Below are positions 8,296-16,024 of a DNA stretch of 34,628 nt, in pieces (positions within the stretch are counted from its first letter, which is position 1; every line of letters starts with the position of its first letter). Source of the stretch: CAYZWU01 sp964482235 (GTDB taxonomy: Bacteria > Planctomycetota > B15-G4 > CAYZWU01); contig CAYZWU010000056.1 in assembly GCA_964482235.1 (NCBI GenBank), positions 1-34,628 of the forward strand. Direction: 5' to 3'. The translations under genes and the position numbers were made by a program. The notes under the pieces are model-generated. The model was not told where the DNA came from. It did no database searches and saw only the letters and a program-made list of their open reading frames with translations.

Positions 8296-8808
8296 TCACG
8301 ATCCTTTGGAGGCACTATTTTCGAGTAATCTGCCCTTTTCGATGCCGATCATCCGGTCGTTGATGCGGGCCTCGAAGGGGCCGGAATCGAATTTCGGAAC
8401 GATTCGAAAGGAGCCTGTCAGGTTTTCGGGCACTCGCCAGGAGTGCGGGCAGAGATTCCCTCAACCATATTCAAGAACAGCATTAACGACAATCTTTCCC
8501 GATTCGTCCCACACCTCGATCCCTGGCGGGAAGCGGCCCGGATTGCCCTCGTTCCATTGATAGGTTTCTCCCCGGATCCCCGAGATCCGCAGCCCGATTT
8601 CCAGCTGATCCGAATCGGCTTTGCGTGAGACCAAAGGATCGATCTGCAGGATAGGGTCCGTGGCGAAGACCCGGGCCGACCTGCCAGGCGGGATCGTCAC
8701 CTCGGGGGCGGATTTCCCGGTGAATTCGGCCGAAGTTTTCCAGATCCTGCCTTCATCGTCCTCTGCGATGAAGATTGTTTGCCATGGGATCACCTCCGGG
8801 CCAGGCAA
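8296..8808 (-). CDS. Candidate selenoprotein with in-frame TGA (or pseudogene)
   Basis: An unrecognised small protein of about 170 residues if TGA at 8461-8463 is read as selenocysteine. Upstream of it lie 115 codons (VTIPPGRSARVF..., IEVWDESGKIVVNAVLEYG); immediately downstream, in the same frame, 54 codons follow that look equally protein-like (GNLCPHSWRVPENL, SFRIVPKFDSGPFEARI) and end at TGA 8296-8298. The TGA would give U-G-N-L-C, a redox-type UxxxC pair. I recall related secreted proteins in which LEYG-like text is followed by a Cys and then SWRVP, but this is from memory. The 5' end is irregular: the frame opens at TTG 8808 without a ribosome site, whereas a perfect GGAGG plus ATG (8783-8785) is in another frame and stops after ten codons. 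No signal peptide is seen. N-terminal loss or decay is therefore possible. Confidence 0.55.
8430..8446 (-). promoter_or_regulatory. Possible bacterial SECIS-like hairpin after the in-frame TGA
   Basis: On the minus strand GCACTC (8446-8441) pairs perfectly with GAGTGC (8435-8430) around the five-base loop CTGGC. Twenty bases separate the TGA from the loop, within the range usual for bacterial SECIS elements. The loop G is third rather than in the first two positions, so it departs from the usual consensus. The same hairpin is internal to the coding sequence if read through. Confidence 0.4.
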
Positions 8809-8823
8809 GAAGACAACGTGCTC

Positions 8824-8853
8824 ATTCTAACCTATTTCATGGGAGGAGGTCAT
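8824..8853 (-). promoter_or_regulatory. Possible promoter of the candidate selenoprotein gene
   Basis: TAGAAT (8824-8829, 5/6 match) is preceded by ATGACC (8848-8853, 4/6) with 18 bases between. It lies downstream of the terminator at 8902-8936, so the small gene would be transcribed independently of the S8 peptidase gene. Transcription would begin near 8817, just before the candidate TTG start. Confidence 0.4.
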
Positions 8854-8901
8854 ACTGGATCGGGAGCGGGAGCAAAAATGACCGCATTCCGCACAAGAGA
8901 C

Positions 8902-8936
8902 AAAAAAAGGGCCGGATCGTCGGATCCGGCCCTTTT
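8902..8936 (-). terminator. Rho-independent terminator of the S8 peptidase gene
   Basis: GGGCCGGATC (8909-8918) and GATCCGGCCC (8923-8932) form a perfect ten-base stem with loop GTCG. On the minus strand it is followed by seven Ts, and it begins 23 bases after the peptidase stop codon. Four Ts on the plus side make weak bidirectional action possible. Confidence 0.92.
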
Positions 8937-8958
8937 GAGGTCAATCAGGGATATCGAA

Positions 8959-11484
8959 TTACTGGATCGACGTGGCGACCACGTTGGAGACGTTGCCGTT
9001 CTGGCAAGCCTGGAACCAGACGCTGATGCCGCTGACGTTGGGGATCGGGAGGTTCCAGGTAACATTACCCGAACCGTTGCTCGTCGTCGGTCCCGCTCCT
9101 CTGACCGGGTTGGCCAGTCCGAGGGTCACGTTGAGCGGGCCGATGTAGGTGCTTCCCGGCCCGCTAAGGCTGTAAGCGAGATAGGTCGCCGCGTTCGGTG
9201 TACCGTTCGTCGCGGTGAACGTGCCGGTCTGTCCGCCCTGGAGAGGATCGGGGCTCACGTCGAGCGTGAAGGACGTTCCGGACAGCTCGATGCCGCTGAT
9301 CACGAGGCCGTAGTCGGCGTCGAGCTGCGGCGTTTCCGGATGGCTGTCCGCGACGATCTCGTCGCCGATGACCTGAACGGTCCACGAGCCGCTCTGCGGA
9401 TTCGGGATGAAGACGTTCTCCACCGTGTCCAGCGTGTTCGAGCTGCCGCCGGAGGAGGAGGTGTTGTCGATCTTCAGACCGTTGTTGCCCCAGTAGACAG
9501 TTCCCTGGGGCGAGGTGACCTTCAGGGAGAGGTCGTTGATCCGGTGGTGGTTCGCACCCACCGTTCCCATCAGGTCGGTGTAGACCATGGTCACGTTGAG
9601 CTGGGTCTCGCCGGACGGGACGGTGACGTTGTACGTGTTGGTCTGGAGCGGTGTAAGCAGATCGGTCTCGTTGATGACCATGGTGCGGTCGGCGCGGTCA
9701 TAGAGGTTCTGCACGTTGGCAGTACCCCAGCCCTGCACGTTGCGGTTGATGTCCGCGTTGGATCCGCCGGAGTTCCAGTCGTAGCGATAGGCGCTGTTGC
9801 AGATCAGCGCCTTGGCCGTGGCCATTTCGGGACGGCTTTCGAAGACCGTGGCGCCGCCGCCGTGTCCGGCCCAGGTTCCGTTGTGCCACATCTGGAACAT
9901 CAGACCGAAGTGCCCGGATGTCTGGGGCGTGGCGGCCGAGGTTCCGCTGAACTCGGTGTAGCTCGTGTTGCCGGAACCGTAGGCGGCATACACATAGTCG
10001 TAGAAGTAGCAGAGGTCGGGCTTGATACGTCCGTCCTGGGCCGGGCCGATGCTGGCGCCGTAGCCCCAGTGGTCATCGGAGCGGGTGGCCGTGTTGTAGT
10101 GGTAGACGCCACCCACGGCAACGATGTTCTTGGCCCATGCCTGGGGCCGCGACCACTGATCGCCCGCATTGCTCTGGGACTGGGTGCTGATGATCTGGTA
10201 GAGGAAGAGGTAGTCGTCCACCTCGGCCGAGACGGTGGTGTAGTTCGGGGTCCTGTCGGAACCCACGCTGGCCGTCTGGAAGACGGCGCGAAAGGGACCG
10301 TTGGGATCGATGAGCTCCTCGCAGATGTCGTAGCGCGACTTCGAACCGCCGAACTGGGTCGATTCGGCGTAGTAGAAGAAGATCCCCTGTCCGTCGGGGC
10401 ACAGGCCGCGGGCGCTGGATTGCACACCCTGGGCGAAGTTGATGCTGTAGCAGCTCGTGCCGTGAGAGTAGCTGCCGGTGGAGTTGCTGTGGATGATCGG
10501 GAAGGTCGCCCACTCCTGGTGGGTCGTGCGGATCTCGGTGTCGAAGATCTCGCCCCGGACGCCCTGACCGGTCCAGCCGGTCATCGTCTCGAGGTAGTTG
10601 GCGCCGCCGACTTCACGGACATTGTTCATGTCCACTTCACCCGGGCCGCCCCAGCGATCGATGAACTGGGCCTCGTTGGCGTGCACTGTCGCGAGGAGCT
10701 GGTTGTGGGTGAGCGTCGCTTCCATGCGAAAGCCTTCCGTCGAGATGAAGTGGACATAACCGCCCATCTCGCGGATCTTCTTGGCCAGGTCGTCCTGCTG
10801 GTTCTGGCCACGCTCGCAGACCATGATCGAGTAGCGCTGCTCCTCGAGAGCCGGGGCGTTGCCGGCCAGCGCGTCGCGCAGGCAGTCTTCCAGGCGATAG
10901 GCGGGATGATACGGTCCGACCCAGCGCACGAAGGGAAGCTGCTCGACGAGGGCGCTTGTCGCCTGCGGCATCTCCATGATGAAGGTGTGGTCCGTCAGGA
11001 ACCGGTGGGGCGTTCCACCCAGACTCTCGATGGAGGTAATGAACTCCTCCAGCGGCGTGGTCTGGAACTGCACCAGGTGGAGGGTGTTGTGCTGACGCGC
11101 GGCCAGAACAGGCTCCACATCGACAGCCTGAACAAGAGGATCGAAGTCGTGATTTCTCAGGCGGACATTGTACGTTGTCGCCCGGACCCGGCCCTTGAGG
11201 TCGATGCCGTCAGGGCTGATCGCATAATGAGACTGCTTCGATCCATCGGAAAGGACCTCGTCCCAGAGGTAGAGCTCGATGTCCGTTCCCGGAACAGGCA
11301 GGTTCTTCAGGTTCTCGACGGGATTCGTCGTGACGTGGAACAGGACGCCGCCTGAAGTGGTCAGACGCGTCTCGCGATCCTGCCCAGCCACATCCCGCGC
11401 AAGAAGGGACGCCGGCAGGCAGCAGATCGCTGCGAGCAGAAACAGTGCAGCCGTGCACTTCGAGATGGAATTGATCAATTTCAC
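8959..11484 (-). CDS. Secreted subtilisin-family (S8) serine peptidase with P-like domain
   Basis: An 841-residue exported peptidase. Residues 1-29 form a signal peptide; about 30-290 form a prodomain-like region. The catalytic triad is visible as D315 (GEIFDTEI), H341 (SHGTSC) and S515 (FSGTSAATP). After the catalytic domain, DLSLKVTSPQG and ENVFIPNPQSGSWTVQV indicate a proprotein-convertase-like P domain (about 640-740). The last 100 residues are a further beta domain (LGLANPVRG..., VWFQACQNGNVSNVV) of a kind I associate with exported planctomycete-type proteins. Start is GTG 11484, with GGAGG seven bases upstream and the signal peptide beginning there. It should cleave proteins outside the cell. 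A clear terminator follows, so it is a single-gene unit. Confidence 0.92.
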   Translation of the reverse strand: MKLINSISKCTAALFLLAAICCLPASLLARDVAGQDRETRLTTSGGVLFHVTTNPVENLKNLPVPGTDIELYLWDEVLSDGSKQSHYAISPDGIDLKGRVRATTYNVRLRNHDFDPLVQAVDVEPVLAARQHNTLHLVQFQTTPLEEFITSIESLGGTPHRFLTDHTFIMEMPQATSALVEQLPFVRWVGPYHPAYRLEDCLRDALAGNAPALEEQRYSIMVCERGQNQQDDLAKKIREMGGYVHFISTEGFRMEATLTHNQLLATVHANEAQFIDRWGGPGEVDMNNVREVGGANYLETMTGWTGQGVRGEIFDTEIRTTHQEWATFPIIHSNSTGSYSHGTSCYSINFAQGVQSSARGLCPDGQGIFFYYAESTQFGGSKSRYDICEELIDPNGPFRAVFQTASVGSDRTPNYTTVSAEVDDYLFLYQIISTQSQSNAGDQWSRPQAWAKNIVAVGGVYHYNTATRSDDHWGYGASIGPAQDGRIKPDLCYFYDYVYAAYGSGNTSYTEFSGTSAATPQTSGHFGLMFQMWHNGTWAGHGGGATVFESRPEMATAKALICNSAYRYDWNSGGSNADINRNVQGWGTANVQNLYDRADRTMVINETDLLTPLQTNTYNVTVPSGETQLNVTMVYTDLMGTVGANHHRINDLSLKVTSPQGTVYWGNNGLKIDNTSSSGGSSNTLDTVENVFIPNPQSGSWTVQVIGDEIVADSHPETPQLDADYGLVISGIELSGTSFTLDVSPDPLQGGQTGTFTATNGTPNAATYLAYSLSGPGSTYIGPLNVTLGLANPVRGAGPTTSNGSGNVTWNLPIPNVSGISVWFQACQNGNVSNVVATSIQ

Positions 11485-11700
11485 GATTTTTCCTCCAAAT
11501 GAAGCTCAAGGTGAAGTTGGTTAGAGTTGTTCTTGCAGGAAATCCGCTTCGTCACTTCTCCAGTGCACGTGAATCTGGAATCGATGCTTCGAGCCATCTT
11601 ATCCCTTTCAGATCCTCGGAGTGAATCACCGGCAGTCAACGAACCCGGAAGTTTGATGAGGGTATCTATTAGGCTTACTTCTATTTATGTAATCTCGTGC

Positions 11701-11706
11701 ATTATA
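11701..11706 (-). promoter_or_regulatory. Possible -10 element of the S8 peptidase gene
   Basis: A perfect TATAAT on the minus strand, about 215 bases before the GTG start. No good -35 is present at 16-18 bases (CGTTAG is the best), so activator help or another sigma factor is possible. The gap 11485-11779 contains no gene that I can support. Confidence 0.35.
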
Positions 11707-11779
11707 CCCTGTCTTCTAGCCGCCTAACGTGACTATTTCATGAATATTGTCAGTTCCAGGGAAAAAAGATGGGATGAAC

Positions 11780-12475
11780 TCAACGTTCCAGATCGTCGAC
11801 CCTCTCCGTCAGCCGGGCGACCTGGCGGCGCAGATCGTCGATCTGCTCCTGCAGATGGTCCAGGCCGGAAGGATCGGCCCGCTTTTCGGCCTGCTCCACC
11901 GGCGGTTCTACGTCAGCGCCTGCCGCATCGGCATCAAAGGCCGTGTCAGCATGGTCTTGTGCCACCGGCGCCGATTCTGTTTCCGCCATCCTGTGCCTGT
12001 AGCGAACGGCCGACTTGCCGGGTTCGCGAGGCATTGTTTCAACGAGCGGGGGTTCGTGACTGGCGAGCTTGTCGAGCTCCTGGTTCACGATATCGATGCT
12101 GTCGAAGGGCACCATGCGCGAACAGCGAGTGCGGAGCTCTCCAACGGTCTGCGGACCGCGCAGGAGAAGTTCGGCCATCACGGCGCAGGCCCGGTCGTGC
12201 CACCCGAGGTGCGACTCGGCCTCGTGCCGGTACTTCTTGACACGGCCGCCCCGGCCGGGATTGATCTCGAGCACCAGACCCCGGACCATCAGGTAGGTCA
12301 GTGTCTGAGCCGCTTCCTGCTCCGACACGGACGTCACCGGGTGACGGTTCTGCTTCTGGTTGCAGCCCAGCACCAGGGCGTTGAGGGAAAGGGGATAGAT
12401 GTCGGGCTGGGTCATCGATTTCTCGATGAGCACGCCGAGGACCCGTTGCTCGATATCGCTCAATGTTTGCGCCAC
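11780..12475 (-). CDS. YceH-family (DUF480) winged-helix protein
   Basis: A 231-residue cytoplasmic protein of the DUF480/YceH family, function unknown. The N-terminus TLSDIEQRVLGVLIEKSMTQ and YPLSLNALVLGCNQKQNR match the strongly conserved YceH start, and RGPQTVGELRTRC..MVPFDS is the second winged-helix half. The C-terminus adds an acidic linker and a coiled coil (LDHLQEQIDDLRRQVARL), longer than the roughly 215-residue E. coli protein. I chose GTG 12475 because it aligns with the family start and GAGG precedes it by seven bases; the longer upstream frame is an artefact. It stands alone and diverges from the small gene at 12661 and mutY. Confidence 0.9.
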   Translation of the reverse strand: MAQTLSDIEQRVLGVLIEKSMTQPDIYPLSLNALVLGCNQKQNRHPVTSVSEQEAAQTLTYLMVRGLVLEINPGRGGRVKKYRHEAESHLGWHDRACAVMAELLLRGPQTVGELRTRCSRMVPFDSIDIVNQELDKLASHEPPLVETMPREPGKSAVRYRHRMAETESAPVAQDHADTAFDADAAGADVEPPVEQAEKRADPSGLDHLQEQIDDLRRQVARLTERVDDLER

Positions 12476-12660
12476 TGGTTCACCTCGCAATGCTGACTGC
12501 CGGCAGGAAGACCGTATCCTGGGATCCACTCCGGACGCGGCCGGTATCGGGTGCAGCCGCTCACGGTCCTTTCCGGCATTGTACATGGGCTGGAACTCCC
12601 GCATTGCGAAAAATCGCCGAGCATTGGCGTGCCTGCCCACGTGCGGGCTTGCGCGTTTTC

Positions 12661-12849
12661 ATGGTCCGCCCCGATTTCTGCATCTGGACGCAGATGGTCG
12701 GTTGCCACTGCCTGAAAGGCCAGATCGGCGTGATCTACTCCGATGGAGAGGTACGGGATATCGATGAAGCCCGAGCGGTGAAGAACGCCCCCACGTCGAC
12801 GATCGAATCGTGCAGCGAAGCCTGGGCGCTGCTCAACTGGAAGGGGTGA
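12661..12849 (+). CDS. Small hypothetical protein
   Basis: A 62-codon frame, not recognised. Its third codon positions are mostly G or C, as in the neighbouring genes, and the sequence (LKGQIGVIYSDGEVRDIDEA, then STIESCSEAWALLNWKG) is ordinary protein text rather than antisense-like. Three cysteines occur in the first half. There is no Shine-Dalgarno sequence before ATG 12661; an in-frame TTG at 12649 is an alternative. It lies 70 bases before mutY. It may be a real small protein or the tail of a decayed gene. Confidence 0.38.
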   Translation: MVRPDFCIWTQMVGCHCLKGQIGVIYSDGEVRDIDEARAVKNAPTSTIESCSEAWALLNWKG

Positions 12850-12919
12850 GCCGGCCGGCCGAAGACCACGTTCGCCGCAAGACGTTTTCTTCCGCTCATC
12901 GATCTGATAGATAAAGGTC

Positions 12920-14020
12920 GTGAAGAACGCAACGTCACTGAACACGATCCGCACCAGGCTGCTGCGATGGTACGGCGATGCGAAGCGCGACCTCCCCTGG
13001 CGCCGCACGCGAGATCCCTACAGGATCTGGCTCTCCGAGGTGATGCTCCAGCAAACCACGGTGCGCACCGTCACGCCCCGGTACGCCGCTTTCCTGGAAC
13101 GGTTCCCGGACCTGCCCTCCCTGGCGCGCGCCGGCGAGGAGGAGGTTCTCGCCGCCTGGTCCGGCCTCGGCTACTACAACCGGGCACGCTCCCTTCATCG
13201 AGCGGCACGCATCGTGATGGATCAGCACGGCGGCCGGGTGCCGCGCGACGGCCGCGCCTTCAGGTCTCTTCCCGGAGTGGGTCCTTACACGGCAGGGGCC
13301 GTTCTTTCCATCGCCTTCGAGCAGCCCGAGCCGCTCGTGGACGGCAACGTGGCTCGCCTTCTTTGCCGCCTCTTCGCCCTGAAAGGCGATCCCGTGTCCG
13401 GATCGCTCAAGGGCCGACTCTGGGACCTGGCCGCGGAGCTCCTGCCCGATCGCGATCCCGGCGAGTTCAACCAGGCGATGATGGAGCTGGGCGCCCTCGT
13501 CTGCAAGCCGAAGGATCCCTCGTGCCCGGAATGCCCCCTGCGCCTGTCGTGCGCCGCACTGGATAGCGGCCTGGTGGCGGAGATCCCGCAGAAGAAAAAG
13601 GCGGCGCCGGTGAAGAAGGTTCTCCTCGCCGCCGGCCTTCTGGAGCGGAACGGCCGCATCCTGCTGGTGCAGCGCCCTTCCGAGGAGAGCCTCCTCGCCG
13701 GGCTCTGGCTCTTTCCCGGCGGAACGGTCCGCACCGCCGGCGCGGCGCCCCGCTTGCTCGAGAGCCTGATGCGCCGTCTCCTGGGGAGGCCGGTGGATGT
13801 GGAGAGGAAGCCGGCGCTGCGCGTGCCCCATGCGATCACCTGCCACAGGATCACCATGCTCGTTCACCGGGTGGCTGAACGGGTATCGGACGGGCAGGTG
13901 GAAGAGACGCTCACGAAACAGGGCAAGAGGGGACTACCCGCGCTGCGATGGATTGCACCCGACCGGATCGGCTCTCTCCCCGTTTCGTCCCTGGTGACCA
14001 AGACGCTGGCAGCCCTTTGA
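12920..14020 (+). CDS. mutY: A/G-specific adenine DNA glycosylase MutY
   Basis: A 366-residue base-excision repair enzyme that removes adenine mispaired with 8-oxoguanine. The N-terminal domain has LPWRRTRDPYRIWLSEVMLQQT with catalytic E40, the helix-hairpin-helix LPGVGPYTAGA, and D141 in VDGNVAR. The iron-sulfur cluster ligands C195-x6-C202-x2-C205-x5-C211 are all present. Residues about 230-366 form the NUDIX-like 8-oxoguanine-recognition domain (AAGLLERNGRILLVQRPSEESLLAGLWLFPGG). The length is normal. The start is placed at GTG 12920, although the AAAGG sequence is only two bases upstream, so the true initiation site could be slightly different. It ends convergently with the Asp-box propeller gene. 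Confidence 0.95.
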   Translation: MKNATSLNTIRTRLLRWYGDAKRDLPWRRTRDPYRIWLSEVMLQQTTVRTVTPRYAAFLERFPDLPSLARAGEEEVLAAWSGLGYYNRARSLHRAARIVMDQHGGRVPRDGRAFRSLPGVGPYTAGAVLSIAFEQPEPLVDGNVARLLCRLFALKGDPVSGSLKGRLWDLAAELLPDRDPGEFNQAMMELGALVCKPKDPSCPECPLRLSCAALDSGLVAEIPQKKKAAPVKKVLLAAGLLERNGRILLVQRPSEESLLAGLWLFPGGTVRTAGAAPRLLESLMRRLLGRPVDVERKPALRVPHAITCHRITMLVHRVAERVSDGQVEETLTKQGKRGLPALRWIAPDRIGSLPVSSLVTKTLAAL

Positions 14021-14034
14021 AAGGAGAAGCGGCA

Positions 14035-14066
14035 AATCCCGGCCGAGAGCTATCCCGGCCGGGATT
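14035..14066. terminator. Possible shared hairpin terminator between convergent genes
   Basis: AATCCCGGCC (14035-14044) and GGCCGGGATT (14057-14066) form a perfect ten-base stem with a 12-base loop, between the mutY stop (14020) and the stop of the convergent gene (14078). No real T-run follows on either strand, so it might act only with other factors. Confidence 0.5.
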
Positions 14067-14077
14067 GCCGGGAAGGA

Positions 14078-15514
14078 TCAGTTGATCTTCACCCTGTAGA
14101 CGCCGTTATCGCCGCTCAAGGGATTGGTGATCGTGTCGTCGGTCCAGCGGACCGTGGCGAAGGCGTACGACATGTCGCTGTTGAACGCGATGATCGAGGC
14201 GTTCGCTTCCGAGTAGCCGAACGTGGGGGAGCTGTCGAGACCCTGGTCCCAGTCCTTCAGCCACGACGGCTGGCCCGCGCTGGTCGTGGCGTACACCTTG
14301 GTGTTGTTGGACAGGGGATCTCCCATGTCGCATCGGTTGCTGCCCACCATGCAGATCCTGTTGAATCCGCCGGTGCCGACGGCCACGGTCCCCATGTTGT
14401 AGGTGTCCTCGAAGCGGATCGTGTTGTCGGGATCCGAGGAGGGATCGATCCAGTAGGAGATGTAGGGCAGCCCGCTGTTTCTCTCCTGCCACATTCCGTT
14501 GTTGGTGAAGAAGAGCCCCTTGTTGCGGGTGACCATCAAGGTCTGGCTCAGGCTCACATCAAATGTGAAGGAGACGTGGGACGACCAGATGCTGACCTGG
14601 GGCCCCGTGGCGCTGTTGAGCATCATGGCCGAAGAGGAGACGCGCACCAGGCTCCCGCCGATCTCGGGAGACTGCGAAATACCCTGGGGCAGCCCGCCGC
14701 TGATCTCGCTGAACGAGCCGACGGCAGACGCGCTGTTGAAGAAGATCCGTCCGTCCGTCTCGGCTTTCTTGTTGAAGAGGAGCGACGTGTTGACCGACAG
14801 GTCGGTCATGCCGAGGATGACGTAGTTCGGGCTCTGGGGCACGACCACGATGCTGCCGGCCACTGCGGTATCGGACCTGCCGTCCAGGAGGCTGTCGTAC
14901 CGCGCCGGAAGGCCGCCGTTGTTCTCGGTCCACGTCACGCCGCCATCATGGCTGTAGAAGAAGCCCGGGTGGCTCGGTGCCAGGTTGAAGATGTCGAGCC
15001 CGCCGACCTGGGCGACGCTGATGTAGACCTTGTCGGGATTCGTGGGGTCCACGGCAACGGCTGCCACGGCCCACCTGCTGTCAGGAAAGCCGCTGCCGCT
15101 GTACGAGAAGCCCGCATTCACGTTGGACCAGGTCGCCCCGCCGTCCACGGACTTGAAGATCCCTTCCTGGATCGTGCCCACGTAGATCACGTCGGGCTGG
15201 CCGGCGCAGACGGCCACGTCCATGATGTTGTAGCTGGTGAGAAGGACGGCGTCGTTCGTTGTCGACCAGGTGACGCCGAAATCCGTTGTCTTCCAGAGCC
15301 CGTCGGCCGGATCGAGGGTTCCGGACAGAAGGTCGGGCATGTTGACCGTGGCCAGGAACAAGGTTCCCGGATCGGTGGGGTGGGCGATCAACCGTCCCAT
15401 GGTGCTCTGGATCATCGTCTCGGAGAAGCCGGTCTTTTCCCAGATGTAGGGCTGACCCGTGACGATGGGAACCAGTAGGATAAAAGTGAGGAGAAATAGA
15501 GTTCCACGCTTCAT
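14078..15514 (-). CDS. Secreted Asp-box (BNR/sortilin-like) beta-propeller protein
   Basis: A 478-residue exported protein. Residues 1-20 are a signal peptide (MKRGTLFLLTFILLVPIVTG). Asp-box motifs of the form SxDxGxTW recur: TTDFGVTW, SVDGGATW and SHDGGVTW, each followed by strands such as VAVDPTNPDKVYISV. This is the VPS10/sialidase-like propeller fold; the catalytic arginines and tyrosine of sialidases are not evident, so a binding role is more likely. Start ATG 15514 has AAGGAG eight bases upstream. It is a single-gene unit ending at a hairpin shared with mutY. No anchor or lipobox is visible. Confidence 0.85.
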   Translation of the reverse strand: MKRGTLFLLTFILLVPIVTGQPYIWEKTGFSETMIQSTMGRLIAHPTDPGTLFLATVNMPDLLSGTLDPADGLWKTTDFGVTWSTTNDAVLLTSYNIMDVAVCAGQPDVIYVGTIQEGIFKSVDGGATWSNVNAGFSYSGSGFPDSRWAVAAVAVDPTNPDKVYISVAQVGGLDIFNLAPSHPGFFYSHDGGVTWTENNGGLPARYDSLLDGRSDTAVAGSIVVVPQSPNYVILGMTDLSVNTSLLFNKKAETDGRIFFNSASAVGSFSEISGGLPQGISQSPEIGGSLVRVSSSAMMLNSATGPQVSIWSSHVSFTFDVSLSQTLMVTRNKGLFFTNNGMWQERNSGLPYISYWIDPSSDPDNTIRFEDTYNMGTVAVGTGGFNRICMVGSNRCDMGDPLSNNTKVYATTSAGQPSWLKDWDQGLDSSPTFGYSEANASIIAFNSDMSYAFATVRWTDDTITNPLSGDNGVYRVKIN

Positions 15515-15619
15515 GATCGAGTCTCCTTCAAGGCAGTAGGGTTCACTGGAAAACCATTTTCCTTTCCCGAAAGGCGGTAAGAGGTGTTCTTTTGAATCAG
15601 ATCCAAAGAAAGTTCGCGT

Positions 15620-15625
15620 ATTATA
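15620..15625 (-). promoter_or_regulatory. Possible -10 element of the Asp-box propeller gene
   Basis: A perfect TATAAT on the minus strand 105 bases before ATG 15514. The best -35 at 17 bases is TGGCTC (15643-15648), a poor match, much like the S8 peptidase promoter. Confidence 0.35.
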
Positions 15626-15661
15626 CCGGAAAAGGAAGGATCGAGCCAGAAGGGAGCCCCG

Positions 15662-15854
15662 ATGAAAACCGTTTTGCTTATCTCCTTTCTCCTTGTCGCG
15701 ACCGCGATGTCATGGGCGCAGAATCCGATCCGGCGACAGGGCGGCTTTCAAGTACCTCGATCTCGGCAAGGGCGCGACATCGATCATTGTTCGTGTCAAA
15801 CGGGGGGATGGCGAACCTCTCTTCTCCCTGGATTGGCTGCGGTTTCAGGGGTAG
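15662..15854 (+). pseudogene. Broken secreted CBM6-like gene (signal peptide plus frameshifted domain tail)
   Basis: ATG 15662, with GGGAG six bases upstream, opens a textbook signal peptide (MKTVLLISFLLVATAMSWAQ). Right after it the frame turns into nonsense, but in the +1 frame from about 15722 to the TAG at 15852-15854 there is RSGDRAAFKYLDLGKGA..SIIVRVKRG, ending DWLRFQG, which reads as the C-terminal half of a CBM6-type carbohydrate-binding domain. The simplest explanation is an internal deletion that removed the body of an exported carbohydrate-active protein and left the two ends out of frame. An assembly error could give the same picture. Positions 15855-16024 hold no other gene. Confidence 0.6.
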
Positions 15855-15924
15855 AGGTGTCGGCCGCGCCCTCCCGGAGCACGATATCAGGAATCTGCGA
15901 AAGTATTTTTTGCGGAGAACCTTC

Positions 15925-15952
15925 TTGCGGCTATCGGGAAATTATATAAAAT
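15925..15952 (+). promoter_or_regulatory. Possible promoter of the secreted phosphoesterase gene
   Basis: TTGCGG (15925-15930) and TAAAAT (15947-15952) are 16 bases apart in a very AT-rich stretch. Leader length would be about 65 bases. The gene has only a weak ribosome-binding site. Confidence 0.4.
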
Positions 15953-16024
15953 AAAATAAGAATATTTTCCTCGGCAGGATATCGACAATATCACCGTCTC
16001 TCTTCCAAAGTCGCCGGACATCAT

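Noticed and set aside
8959..11355. Long plus-strand frame opposite the S8 peptidase gene
   Set aside because: It contains no recognisable motif, is valine/arginine/glycine-rich in the way of antisense frames, and the opposite strand has the complete catalytic triad and signal peptide.
11527..11727. Small plus-strand frame in the gap upstream of the S8 peptidase gene
   Set aside because: No ribosome site, no recognisable sequence, and it overlaps the probable promoter region of the peptidase.
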